Counted from the stretch's first letter, positions 44,851 through 54,315 are shown. The stretch: 64,000 bases of DNA from CBDDCA01 sp965218205 (GCA_965218205.1 OZ244590.1:1054001-1118000); one strand, 5' to 3'. The notes: a model not told the origin generated them from the letters alone. Numbers and translations are program-made.

Positions 44851-46680
44851 ATGATAGATAAAACACAAGCACAGCAGCATGGAATAAACACCATAGACAG
44901 CACACATACACAAAGTACGCACAAAGACGAAACAATAGAGAAGCTGAAAAAACTCATTCCAGAGATAGTAAGTTCTGATGGACAGCTAAACACAGAAGCA
45001 CTGAAAGATGTGATAGATATTTCACACACTACTGCCAACAACAAAGGCTATGAGCTTACCTTTGCAGGCAAGGGCATTGCGAAAGCAAAAGCAAGCAGTG
45101 AGACGAAATATGAGTTACAAGTAGAGCATACGCAAAGCAAACAATTTGAGACTACAGGAAACGTGGTAATACGTGGTGATAATATAGAAGTATTGAAAAT
45201 ACTTAAACAAAACTACTTTGGGAAAATAAAAATGATCTATATTGATCCACCATATAATACTAAAAGTGAAAATTTTATTTATAATGATAATTTCAAGAAA
45301 AGTGAAGAGGAGTTGATTGAGAATTTTGGTTTAGATGAAAATACTACCAATTTTTTACACAATGTATATGGAACAAAAAGCCATAGCGGATGGCTTGCTT
45401 TTATGTACCCACGCTTGAAACTTGCAAGAGAATTACTCACAGAGGATGGCGTTATTTTCATAAGTATTGATGATAACGAACAAGCAAACTTAAAAATTCT
45501 ATGTGATGAAATTTTTGGTGAGGAGAATTTTGTGATGGATCTAATTCGTAAAACAAAATCTACTACAAATGATGCAAAAGAAGGTATAAATATCCAGCAT
45601 GAAAATTGTTTACTTTATGCTAAAAGTAAAAATGAAATTAATTTATTTGGTAGACAAAAAAATTTATCAAATTATAAAAATCCTGATAATGATCCTAATA
45701 GTGATTGGGTAAGTGCTGATCCTTCAGCAAAAAGTGGCAATGCTACAAACTATTTTGAGATTAGAAACCCTTACACAGGAAAAATTGATTTACCTCCTAA
45801 AGGTAGGTATTGGATATGGACACAAAACACCATTCAAAAGTATATAGAAAATGGTACTATCCTTTTTAAAAAGGAGCATAAAAACAATGAGCGAGGATTT
45901 ATCTATAAACGATATAAGAACCAATTGCGTACAGCCCAAAGGACTTTGGATAGTTTGGCTTTTATAGATAATCAATTTATGAATCAAACAGCTACCAAAA
46001 ATTTATTAGATTTAGATTTAGCTGAATATTTTTCTTATCCAAAGGGCTATGAATATATTTATAATTTGATACAACATGCTACGAATAAAAACGACATCAT
46101 CCTAGACTTTTTCGCAGGCTCTGGTACTACAGGCGATGCGGTAATGCAACTCAATGCTGACGATGGTGGTAATAGAAAATTTATTTTAGTGCAGTGGGAT
46201 GAAGTCATAAGAGAAGATAGCGAAGCATATACATTTTGTACAGAAAATAACTTTGAAACTGTCATATCAAGCATTACTATAGAACGCTTACATCGTGCAG
46301 GAGAAAAAATAAAAGCAGACAAAGAAGCAGATACATTGGATATAGGCTATAGAGTGTTTTCTCTTACCCCTAAACCACAGCTTATTGAAGATGAAAACAA
46401 AATATTCCAATTAGAACATGCCCGTACAAGCACGATACATACACTTATAAATATGCTATGTGCTACAGGCAAACCTCTGCACAGTACTATCGAAGAGAAA
46501 GAAAAAGACATCCTATACAGTGTCGATGACACGATATTTGTGCTAGGTAATATAAGCAGTAGTATAGTAGAGGATATGAAAGATAAAATGATTTACATTG
46601 ATGGATATAGTAACATATCTTTAGAGCATTGGCTAAACTTAAATATAGCAAATAGAGATACTATAAAGATAGTGTATTAG
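44851..46680 (+). CDS. type III DNA adenine methyltransferase Mod subunit
   Basis: Mod recognises the site and methylates adenine N6; with Res it forms the type III enzyme. The 609-residue protein has motif IV DPPY at 132-135 and motif I DFFAGSGTT at about 419-427, in that order, which defines the beta class used by type III Mod proteins. The stretch between them is the target-recognition region. A GAGAGGAT site precedes the ATG. No simple repeat that would switch the frame is seen in this gene. It is separated from res by fic and rhuM. Confidence 0.94.
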   Translation: MIDKTQAQQHGINTIDSTHTQSTHKDETIEKLKKLIPEIVSSDGQLNTEALKDVIDISHTTANNKGYELTFAGKGIAKAKASSETKYELQVEHTQSKQFETTGNVVIRGDNIEVLKILKQNYFGKIKMIYIDPPYNTKSENFIYNDNFKKSEEELIENFGLDENTTNFLHNVYGTKSHSGWLAFMYPRLKLARELLTEDGVIFISIDDNEQANLKILCDEIFGEENFVMDLIRKTKSTTNDAKEGINIQHENCLLYAKSKNEINLFGRQKNLSNYKNPDNDPNSDWVSADPSAKSGNATNYFEIRNPYTGKIDLPPKGRYWIWTQNTIQKYIENGTILFKKEHKNNERGFIYKRYKNQLRTAQRTLDSLAFIDNQFMNQTATKNLLDLDLAEYFSYPKGYEYIYNLIQHATNKNDIILDFFAGSGTTGDAVMQLNADDGGNRKFILVQWDEVIREDSEAYTFCTENNFETVISSITIERLHRAGEKIKADKEADTLDIGYRVFSLTPKPQLIEDENKIFQLEHARTSTIHTLINMLCATGKPLHSTIEEKEKDILYSVDDTIFVLGNISSSIVEDMKDKMIYIDGYSNISLEHWLNLNIANRDTIKIVY

Positions 46681-46698
46681 AATGTAAAAGGAGTTAGC

Positions 46699-48399
46699 AT
46701 GAAAATTAATTTAGTTACAAGCAATAAATATTTTAGTGAAATAATAGGGAATAGTAAGCAATATGAGGTGCCAAAATATCAGCGTAGCTATTCTTGGGAA
46801 AGTGAACAGTTGGAAGACTTATGGGATGATTTAGAAATTATGTATAATAATACTGATGACAAAGAGCGTGAAGAACACTATATGGGATACTTGGTATTAA
46901 AAGAAATTCAAGCTAATAAATTTGAGATCATTGATGGTCAGCAGCGTATTACAACACTGACACTCTTAGCACTGGCTGTTTTGCAAATTTTAAAAAAACA
47001 AAATGAAAAAGACAACTATTTTGATGATATTAAGAGAAACATTATCATATATCGAAGAATGGGTACTCTTACCGAAGAATACAAACTCAAACTTAATAAA
47101 AATAACAATGACTATTATGAAGAACAATTAGTTTCCTTAAACGATAATCTAGAAAATCGAAACTTAACAGCTTCAAATAAGTTATTAAGAAAAGCAAAAG
47201 AATTTTTTGAAAAAAAATTAAAAGAAACAGCAATATTTCAAGATGAATCAAAAGAAAAATTATCTCCAGAAAAATTAGGATCTTTTTTAGATATTGTATT
47301 TGATGGTTTATTATTTACTGTTATCACTGTTAGAGATTATGTAAATGCGTATAAAATTTTTGAAACCTTAAATGCGAGAGGAGTAGAGTTATCTATACCA
47401 GATTTATTAAAAAACTATCTTTTTTCCGTAGCTGATAAATATAAACATCCAGAATCATTAATCGAGAAGTTAGAAAATAAATGGCATGATATAATTGAAA
47501 TTTTAGAAGATTCTGATTTTACTAATTTTGTGAGAGTACAATGGAATAGTTTACATAAATTTAATAAAAAAGCAGATCTTTTTAAAACTATAAGAAATGA
47601 AATTAAAGAGCCAAAAGATGCAAAAAATTATATTATAGCCATACATGAAGATGTGGATGCCTATGTATCATTACAGAATTATAAAGATAATATGTGGAAA
47701 GAATATACTGAGGAAGTAAAAGAATGTATACATATGTTTGATACATTTAATATTGTACAGCCTTTGGGAGCTTTGCTGAGAGCCTATAAAACATATCTTC
47801 AAAAAGAATTTGAAGGGTTTTGTAAATACTTATTAGCATTTTGTATGCGATATAATGTTATTTGTAATTTGCCCCCTAATCAATTAGAGCCGTTTTATAG
47901 TAAGCTATCTCACAGCATATCCAAAAAGCCATCATTAAACGATATTAAAATGAAATTTAAAAAATCATATGTTGACGATGATCAGTTTAAAGATCATTTC
48001 ATTCATAAAGATATAACAAATTCTAAAAGAGCCACCTGTCTCTTTTCGGCTTTAGAAAACCATATAAGCGACAGTGACAAAATACATCCTGAAAATTATA
48101 TACTAGAGCATATATTACCAAAAAAAGCACTAAACAATGATCCTTATTGGGGTAAGCAATTTCCAAATTCAATACCACAGAATATCGGGAGATTGGGAAA
48201 TCTTACTCTCTTAAGAAAGAAAGATAATAAAAAAGCAGGTAATAATTCTTTTCATGAAAAAAAGAAAATTTATAAAACAAATGGATTAAAAATTTCAGAA
48301 AAAATTTGTGAGTATGAAGATTGGAATCATAAGAGTATTTTAGACTATCAGCATTGGCTAGCAGACATAGCAGTAAAAAAATGGAAGATTCAATTTTAG
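46699..48399 (+). CDS. DUF262/DUF1524 nuclease (GmrSD/SspE-like)
   Basis: The N-terminal DUF262 domain shows YQRSYSWESEQLEDLWDDL and the nucleotide-binding motif DGQQR (79-83) followed by ITTLTLLALAV. The C-terminal DUF1524 domain shows an HNH-type pattern EHILP (about 470-474), NIGRLGNLTLL (about 496-506) and N-x2-F-x3-K. This pairing occurs in GmrSD type IV restriction enzymes that attack modified phage DNA and in SspE. At 566 residues the two domains are fused. AAAGGAG precedes the ATG, 18 bases after mod, so it is likely in the same operon. Confidence 0.85.
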   Translation: MKINLVTSNKYFSEIIGNSKQYEVPKYQRSYSWESEQLEDLWDDLEIMYNNTDDKEREEHYMGYLVLKEIQANKFEIIDGQQRITTLTLLALAVLQILKKQNEKDNYFDDIKRNIIIYRRMGTLTEEYKLKLNKNNNDYYEEQLVSLNDNLENRNLTASNKLLRKAKEFFEKKLKETAIFQDESKEKLSPEKLGSFLDIVFDGLLFTVITVRDYVNAYKIFETLNARGVELSIPDLLKNYLFSVADKYKHPESLIEKLENKWHDIIEILEDSDFTNFVRVQWNSLHKFNKKADLFKTIRNEIKEPKDAKNYIIAIHEDVDAYVSLQNYKDNMWKEYTEEVKECIHMFDTFNIVQPLGALLRAYKTYLQKEFEGFCKYLLAFCMRYNVICNLPPNQLEPFYSKLSHSISKKPSLNDIKMKFKKSYVDDDQFKDHFIHKDITNSKRATCLFSALENHISDSDKIHPENYILEHILPKKALNNDPYWGKQFPNSIPQNIGRLGNLTLLRKKDNKKAGNNSFHEKKKIYKTNGLKISEKICEYEDWNHKSILDYQHWLADIAVKKWKIQF

Positions 48400-48571
48400 T
48401 GTAATTCACAATACTAAGTCTCCGTATTTCTCTCTTTGTATGCCTCTACATCCATAATAGTAATTGACTATCATCCAAAAAAAGAAGCATACATATACAT
48501 ATATCATCTAAAAAACCATTGCAATTTCCATCTCAAATGTAGTTTTACCGTTTCGTGTGACCCCCCAAAAT

Positions 48572-48597
48572 CCATGATAGTAATTATACTATCATGG
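48572..48597. promoter_or_regulatory. hairpin just inside the IS left end
   Basis: CCATGATAGTA and its exact complement TACTATCATGG (11 bp each) flank an ATTA loop, 38 bases upstream of the transposase ATG. Such hairpins can block read-through transcription or translation into IS genes. A degenerate copy lies outside the IS at about 48451-48477. Confidence 0.6.
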
Positions 48598-48635
48598 AAA
48601 TAACAAACAAAAATAAAAAAAAAGGGGGTGAGTAC

Positions 48636-49715
48636 ATGATATACTCTACACTTTATAATACAAGAAATCAAAAAGAACTGCATAAAGTACGCTTAGCTAT
48701 AGCACTTTCTGCAAAAGAACACGGTATCAAAAGTACTGCTCGTATCTTTCATATATCTCCTAATACCGTACGCAAATGGCTGCAAAGATACAAAGAGAAG
48801 CCGAAAGCTATGCTCTATGATAGGCGTCCTGCTTCAGTAGAACATCCTAATACCATGATACCTTACTATCAGTTAAAACTCAAAGAGATATGCGAAACAT
48901 TACAGCACTATCATCAACGATGTATTGCCTCTCATATAAAACGAGAGTATGCCATTCCTTATTCCATAAAGACTATCATTAAGCATCTGAGAAAGATGGG
49001 GTTTTTTAAGACACATAAAAAGCAAAAAGCAGAAAAGAAACAAGAGGCACGCCTATGGAAGCAACTGCTGCAGTTTTGTCAAAAAATACAAGTAGATATT
49101 AAATATCTTACCGATATCCCTGAATTATACTTCTCATTACGCAAATTTTGCCTCCCAAAGTATCAAATTACCGCACGCGATGTTGCTACAGGGGCTTTAT
49201 GGATATGCTTTGCCACTCAAAAAAGCTCTTCTCATACCGCTTTGTTTATTGAATATCTGCTTACTCATCTTGCTTCTTTTCACGTTGATACTTCCTCTAT
49301 TACTATTCAAACTGATAATGGCTCTGAGTTTATCTCAGGGGCTTTTAGTACTAAACAATCTGCTTTTGTTGCTTCTCTTGCAGCATACGAGGCACACCAT
49401 ACTACTATCCCATATGCTTCTCCTACTTACAATTCTGATGTCGAGGCTTCTCATAAACTTATTGAAACTGAATGCTATGCAAAAATGCAGAATCCTACTC
49501 TCAGTACTTTTTTACTCAAAAGTGCTGAGTATCAATATAGCTTTAATCATCAACGCCATAACTCTTATAAACACGGCTCTCCTGCTTTGTTGCTCAAAGA
49601 AAAAAGTCCTTCTCTGGATCCTTGTGTACTTACTCTGCGCCCTCTTATTGTTGATACTTTCCTTACTAAACGAACATTACACACTTGGCATAATAGAAAT
49701 TTTGCAGTATACTGA
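48636..49715 (+). CDS. IS481-family DDE transposase
   Basis: The chosen start is the ATG at 48636, directly after AAAGGGGGTG; an in-frame ATG at 48594 lies inside the hairpin. The 359-residue protein has an N-terminal helix-turn-helix (about 27-52, GIKSTARIFHISPNTVRKWL) and an integrase-core catalytic domain with Asp154, Asp227 (IQTDNGSEF) and Glu270 (NSDVEASHKLIE). It looks intact and has intact terminal repeats, so the element may still be active. Confidence 0.88.
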   Translation: MIYSTLYNTRNQKELHKVRLAIALSAKEHGIKSTARIFHISPNTVRKWLQRYKEKPKAMLYDRRPASVEHPNTMIPYYQLKLKEICETLQHYHQRCIASHIKREYAIPYSIKTIIKHLRKMGFFKTHKKQKAEKKQEARLWKQLLQFCQKIQVDIKYLTDIPELYFSLRKFCLPKYQITARDVATGALWICFATQKSSSHTALFIEYLLTHLASFHVDTSSITIQTDNGSEFISGAFSTKQSAFVASLAAYEAHHTTIPYASPTYNSDVEASHKLIETECYAKMQNPTLSTFLLKSAEYQYSFNHQRHNSYKHGSPALLLKEKSPSLDPCVLTLRPLIVDTFLTKRTLHTWHNRNFAVY

Positions 49716-49753
49716 TTTTATCAAAAGGGTTCACACGAAACGGTAAAACTACA

Positions 49754-49808
49754 ATTTTGTATAAATGAAAATAATAACATGATACAAAAACAGCATTTTG
49801 TATAAATG
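49754..49808 (+). repeat. hairpin-repeat fragment between IS and RloC-like gene
   Basis: ATTTTGTATAAATGAAAATA is followed by ATACAAAAACAGCATTTTGT, that is one and a half units of the 41-bp repeat family of 43259-43450. The left half-unit is cut off exactly at the IS end. Confidence 0.75.
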
Positions 49809-49830
49809 TACAGAGGAGTTGCTAGGAATT

Positions 49831-52026
49831 ATGATTAAAAAAATAACGATAAATAATATAGCAAGCTACAAAGAAGAAGCTTCTTTAGAGACTGACAAGA
49901 AAGTAAATCTTATTTATGGACAAAATGGTACAGGTAAAACAATTTTATCCAGTTATTTACAGGATATAGAAAATAATGAATCTCAAAGTTTTAAGGCTAA
50001 AGGATTTGATGCAAACAAGCAAAAGATATTAGTATATAACCAAAAATTTGTAGAAGAGAATTTTTATGAAAGTGAAACACAAAAAGGAATTTTTACCTTA
50101 GCTAAAGATAATAAGGAAGCATTAACAAATATAGACGATGCAATACAAAAAAAGAAAGAACTGGAAAGTAAATTACAGGAGAAAGAAAATGCTTCAGAAT
50201 ATAAGGGAAAGGAAATATCACAGAATCGTAGTACAGCAATAGAAAATATTTGGGAAATAAAGAAAGAATATGAACATGGTGTATTTGATTTCTGTTTAGA
50301 TGGATATAAGAAGAAAAAAGATAAATTATTTGAACATTTGCTAGCTACTGAGCCAGAAGAACCAACTAAAACTATTGAAAGTATAGAAGAAGAGTTATCA
50401 GAATTAGGTGAAGGAGCGACTACAAGAGAAAAATTAAAAGAAATCACCTATGACAATAATGTAGAAGGTAATCAGATTTTTCAAGAAGAAATTATAGGTA
50501 ATGAAAATAGTGTAGTTTCTGGTCTAATAAAAGAATTAAAAAACGCTGATTGGGTTAAAAAAGGTTTGGAATATGCTAAATGGCAAGAAAGAGAGAATTG
50601 CCCTTTTTGTCAAGAGAAGACTATAACTAAAGAACTGGTAAGTGAGATTGAAAGCTATTTTGATAAGACATATGAAGAAAAGATTAATCAAATAAAAGAT
50701 TTAGAAACCGAATACCAAAATTTTAGGAATAATCTAAAATTAGATAGTTATGAAAGAGATTTTTTCAAAGACGATCAGAATTTAGAAATTGAAAAATCAT
50801 TTAGTAGTGTAACTAAAATTTTAGATGATAATTTGAAGCAAATTGAGGAAAAAATAAGTCAGCCAAGCCAGACAGTAAATTTACAATCAAGTAAAAAAGC
50901 AATACAGGATTTTAATAAAATAATCCAAAATAGAAATAAAGAGATTGAAGCATTTAATATAAAATTAACAAATAAAGAGAAGATAATTCAAGGATTAAAA
51001 GACGATTTTTGGAAAATTCAAAGAAAAAAATATGACAGAGATATTTCTGACTATAATAATAAAAAACGAACATTAAAAAATGAGCTAGATAATATAGACA
51101 AACAAATTGAAGCTATAAACAAACAAATTAACGAACAAGATGGAATTATTAAAGAAAATTTAGAAAAAACAACCAATATAGAAACTGTAATTAACAAAAT
51201 TAATAACCATTTACGCAAAAATTTTGGAATAGAAGATTTTAAGATTGTAAAGAATGATGAAAAAACTTATAAGATTAAGAGAACAGGAGAAGATGAAACT
51301 AAATTTAAATCACTAAGTGAAGGAGAAAAAACCGTTATCAGCTTTCTGTATTTTGTAGAGTTATGTATTGGAAAAGAAAATCCAGAAGACATTAAAGAAA
51401 AAATTATTGTAATTGATGATCCTATTTCAAGTTTAACACATACATTTATCTTCAGTATAGCACAGCTTATTAAAAAGCATTTTACAAAAAACAATGACGA
51501 AGAGAGCGGGATTGTACAATGTTTTATTTTGACGCACAATCTGTATTTTTTCCATGAACTAGTAGATAAAGTATATAAAGATAAAAAAGAAAAAGAAGAA
51601 AAAGAAGAAAAAGAAGAAAAAGAAGAAAAACAAAAGCTATTTAGAATTACCAAATCAAATAGCATAAGTAAGATTAAAGAAATGAAACATAATGAAATCC
51701 AAAATGAATATGATTCTTACTGGGATATAGTGAAAAGAAAAAATGAAGCAGATAGGTTTATAATAGCTAATGCTATGAGAAATATCATAGAACATTTTTT
51801 TGGTTTCGTTGATAAAGCAGAAAGTATAAATAATATTTTTCAAAAACCAGAATTTGAAGATATTAAATATCAATCCTTTAGAAGATACATAGAGAGAGAA
51901 TCACACTCCGATAGAACCAATATTAGTGGCAGCAAAGAATTTGATATAGAAATGTTTAAGAAGGCATTTAAACAGGTTTTTAAAGTAGCAGGTTATGAAA
52001 ACCATTATGACAAATACATTAAATGA
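49831..52026 (+). CDS. RloC/PrrC-like anticodon nuclease with ATPase and zinc hook
   Basis: From ATG 49831 the 731-residue protein has Walker A GQNGTGKT (30-37), a long coiled coil interrupted by a CPFC zinc hook (257-260) as in Rad50 and RloC, the ABC signature LSEGEK (495-500) and Walker B IIVIDDPISS (525-534). A C-terminal domain holds R650-x3-E654 and His692, which resembles the Arg-Glu-His triad of the PrrC/RloC tRNA anticodon nuclease. RloC cuts or excises the wobble base of tRNA after DNA stress or phage attack. A Lys-Glu-Glu linker from a 9-bp tandem repeat lies at 51592-51627. RloC genes often lie near R-M systems, as here. Confidence 0.82.
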   Translation: MIKKITINNIASYKEEASLETDKKVNLIYGQNGTGKTILSSYLQDIENNESQSFKAKGFDANKQKILVYNQKFVEENFYESETQKGIFTLAKDNKEALTNIDDAIQKKKELESKLQEKENASEYKGKEISQNRSTAIENIWEIKKEYEHGVFDFCLDGYKKKKDKLFEHLLATEPEEPTKTIESIEEELSELGEGATTREKLKEITYDNNVEGNQIFQEEIIGNENSVVSGLIKELKNADWVKKGLEYAKWQERENCPFCQEKTITKELVSEIESYFDKTYEEKINQIKDLETEYQNFRNNLKLDSYERDFFKDDQNLEIEKSFSSVTKILDDNLKQIEEKISQPSQTVNLQSSKKAIQDFNKIIQNRNKEIEAFNIKLTNKEKIIQGLKDDFWKIQRKKYDRDISDYNNKKRTLKNELDNIDKQIEAINKQINEQDGIIKENLEKTTNIETVINKINNHLRKNFGIEDFKIVKNDEKTYKIKRTGEDETKFKSLSEGEKTVISFLYFVELCIGKENPEDIKEKIIVIDDPISSLTHTFIFSIAQLIKKHFTKNNDEESGIVQCFILTHNLYFFHELVDKVYKDKKEKEEKEEKEEKEEKQKLFRITKSNSISKIKEMKHNEIQNEYDSYWDIVKRKNEADRFIIANAMRNIIEHFFGFVDKAESINNIFQKPEFEDIKYQSFRRYIERESHSDRTNISGSKEFDIEMFKKAFKQVFKVAGYENHYDKYIK

Positions 52027-52120
52027 AAAAAAATATTTCAATTAGAACATCCACCTCCTCCACCCCCCATAACTTCAATACATGATATAATAATAGTATA
52101 TATATTTACGGAGGATGTGT

Positions 52121-53434
52121 ATGATTCAATATGTAAAAAAAGCATTGCAAGTAAGTGATATAGGGCATGTTGATACAAAAGTAAAAGAAACAGTAGAGTC
52201 TATCTTACAAGACATTACCCAACGAAAAGATAATGCAGTAAGAGAGCTTTCACAGAAATTTGATAACTTTAATCCGCCTCAGTTTAGACTGAGTGAGCAG
52301 GAAATACAACACTGTCTTTCACAGGTAACGAAAGAGGACATGGAAGATATCACCTTTGCGTACAATCAGATTAAGTACTTTGCAGAACAACAAAAAGCCA
52401 TGTTTAAGGACATAGAGGTAGAGCCTTATCCTGGAGTTATTCTTGGTCATAAAAACATTCCTGTAAATTCTGTTGGATGTTATGTGCCAGGGGGAACGCA
52501 CCCATTTATAGCTTCTTGTTTTATGAGCATCCTCACAGCTAAAGTTGCTGGAGTAAAACGCATAGTAGCGTGTGCACCACCGCAAAACGGAAAGCCTCAT
52601 CCTCTTGTCATTGCTGCTATGCATTTATCAGGAGCAGACGAGATATATCTTCTTGGGGGAGTGCAGGCCGTTGCAGCTATGGCAATAGGTACAGAAGAAA
52701 TAGCACCTGTAGACATGATTGTAGGTCCAGGAAATGCCTTTGTAGCAGAAGCAAAACGACAGCTCTTTGGAAGAGTTGGCATAGACTTACTAGCAGGCCC
52801 CACCGAAACCCTAGTTATTGCAGATGACACAGTTGATGCCGAGCTATGTGCTACTGACTTATTAGGGCAAGCAGAGCATGGTCCTACTTCTCCTGCAATA
52901 TTACTGACAAACTCAAAAAAGCTAGCAGAAGAAACAGTAAAAGAAATCGATCGCTTATTGACCATACTTCCTACTGCAGATGTTGCAAAAATAGCTTGGC
53001 AAAACTATGGCGAAATTATTGTATGCGATACATACGAGGAAATGCTTGCTGAATCTGAGCGTATTGCATCAGAACATGTGCAAGTGATGACCAATCGTGA
53101 TGATTGGTTTTTGGAGCATATGGTGAACTATGGAGGACTCTTTATTGGTGAGCGTACTAATGTTGCATATGGAGATAAGGTGATAGGAACTAATCATACC
53201 TTGCCTACCCGTAAAGCAGGACGTTACACAGGAGGACTCTGGGTAGGAAAATTCATTAAAACGCACAGTTATCAACGAGTGACAAGTGATGAAGCCACAG
53301 TACATATTGGAGAGTACTGCTCAAGAATCTGCCATATGGAAGGCTTTGCAGGACATGCAGAGCAAGCGAATATACGACTTCGTAGATATGGCAAAAAAGA
53401 TGTTCCGTATGGTACTCCTGCCACAAAAAAATAA
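52121..53434 (+). CDS. HpsN-like / histidinol-dehydrogenase-family NAD-dependent dehydrogenase
   Basis: The fold and active site are those of HisD: the Gln and His of QAEHGP, the Glu-His pair in SEHVQVMT, the Asp of AYGDKVIGT and the His of GFAGHAEQ, which together give the zinc ligands and catalytic bases. The C-terminal wording (NHTLPTRKAGRYTGGLWVGK, GEYCSRICHMEGF) is closer to the sulfopropanediol dehydrogenase HpsN type than to biosynthetic HisD. No histidine genes are nearby; instead an SDR follows and a transport operon faces it. It probably oxidises an alcohol to an acid in a catabolic pathway. GGAGG at 52110-52114 sets the start at 52121. Confidence 0.85.
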   Translation: MIQYVKKALQVSDIGHVDTKVKETVESILQDITQRKDNAVRELSQKFDNFNPPQFRLSEQEIQHCLSQVTKEDMEDITFAYNQIKYFAEQQKAMFKDIEVEPYPGVILGHKNIPVNSVGCYVPGGTHPFIASCFMSILTAKVAGVKRIVACAPPQNGKPHPLVIAAMHLSGADEIYLLGGVQAVAAMAIGTEEIAPVDMIVGPGNAFVAEAKRQLFGRVGIDLLAGPTETLVIADDTVDAELCATDLLGQAEHGPTSPAILLTNSKKLAEETVKEIDRLLTILPTADVAKIAWQNYGEIIVCDTYEEMLAESERIASEHVQVMTNRDDWFLEHMVNYGGLFIGERTNVAYGDKVIGTNHTLPTRKAGRYTGGLWVGKFIKTHSYQRVTSDEATVHIGEYCSRICHMEGFAGHAEQANIRLRRYGKKDVPYGTPATKK

Positions 53435-53470
53435 TGCAAAAAATAACAGTAAGGAGCTATAGCTTACACT

Positions 53471-54283
53471 ATGATAGAACAAATATTTAGCTTAAAAGGG
53501 AAAAAAGCCATTGTAACAGGAGCAACAGGGTCTATTGGATATGCTTGTGTGCAAGCACTACTGTCTTTTGGAGCTTCGGTGCTTATAGTAGGAAGAAAGA
53601 AAGAAAAACTTATTGAGGTAGAACAGCGTCTACAAAAGGATATGCTACAAACATCTACTCATCAGACTGTTCATCAGAATAGGGTACAGATACAACCTCA
53701 TCAGCTTGATTGTAACGATATAGCTGCAATGAAAAATTTTTTTTCCAACCACAATGATGCAGACATCTTTGTCAATAGTGTAGGCACTAATATACCAAAG
53801 CCTTTGCTTGAAATGAGCGAACAAGACTATGACACGCTTATGGACACAAATGTAAAAAGTGCTTTTTTTCAAACACAATGTTTTGTAGCAGCAAAGACAG
53901 AAAAAGAAAAAAGAACTACTCAGTCATCTCCTGCATCGATTATTCACATATCTTCACAGATGGGATTTGTAGGAGGCGATGAGCGTAGCATATATTGTGC
54001 AAGTAAACATGCCATGCAAGGTATGTGTAAAGCCATAGCCTTAGAAATAGGAAAGTGGAATATGCGTATCAATACTATTTGCCCTACCTTTATTGAGACA
54101 GAACTTACACGCTCTACGCTTGTCGATGCAGAGAAACGAAAAAAAATAACCCAATCTATTGTCTTTGACCGTTTAGGAGAACTACAGGACATATACGGAG
54201 CAGTAGTATACTTAGCTTCTGATGCCTCTCGTTTAGTAACAGGCACTGCAATAACAGTAGATGGCGGATGGACAGCACGATAA
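53471..54283 (+). CDS. short-chain dehydrogenase/reductase (SDR)
   Basis: The 270-residue protein has the NAD(P)-binding motif TGATGSIG (16-23), the structural NSVG in place of NNAG, the catalytic Ser at 161/162, and the YxxxK pair Tyr175 and Lys179. The C-terminal VTGTAITVDGGW is the classical SDR ending. It follows the HpsN-like gene by 36 bp, so both are likely co-transcribed and act on successive steps of the same substrate. Which alcohol or ketone it uses cannot be told. Confidence 0.92.
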   Translation: MIEQIFSLKGKKAIVTGATGSIGYACVQALLSFGASVLIVGRKKEKLIEVEQRLQKDMLQTSTHQTVHQNRVQIQPHQLDCNDIAAMKNFFSNHNDADIFVNSVGTNIPKPLLEMSEQDYDTLMDTNVKSAFFQTQCFVAAKTEKEKRTTQSSPASIIHISSQMGFVGGDERSIYCASKHAMQGMCKAIALEIGKWNMRINTICPTFIETELTRSTLVDAEKRKKITQSIVFDRLGELQDIYGAVVYLASDASRLVTGTAITVDGGWTAR

Positions 54284-54296
54284 GGAAGCTTATTTA

Positions 54297-54315
54297 TTTT
54301 TTCTCATAGATATTT
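54297..54315 (+). repeat. 19-bp direct repeat, copy 1 (copy 2 at 54697-54715)
   Basis: TTTTTTCTCATAGATATTT is identical at both places, exactly 400 bp apart. The copies bracket the small membrane-protein gene and the odd C-terminal tail of the SnoaL-like gene. Read on the minus strand, this copy would end that protein with ISMRKNK and a stop. Confidence 0.75.

Larger units (their letters stand above)
48538..49753 (+). mobile_element. IS481-like insertion sequence, 1216 bp
   Basis: The element is bounded by perfect 23-bp inverted repeats: TGTAGTTTTACCGTTTCGTG... at 48538-48560 and its complement at 49731-49753. TGT...ACA ends are typical of IS481. It carries one transposase gene. No clear target duplication flanks it. 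Inside the left end lies a near-perfect hairpin (48572-48597). The right end abuts a fragment of the island's hairpin repeat. Confidence 0.9.

Noticed and set aside
44851..46680. Phase-variable type III mod through simple repeats
   Set aside because: No tandem short repeat or long homopolymer was seen in or just before the coding region.
49180..49746. 188-residue Leu-rich frame overlapping the transposase gene
   Set aside because: It is a frame-shifted shadow of the transposase; the DDE residues are in the other frame and no programmed frameshift signal is seen.
52121..53434. Histidine biosynthesis gene hisD
   Set aside because: The sequence is closer to the HpsN type, no other his genes are present, and the context is catabolic.
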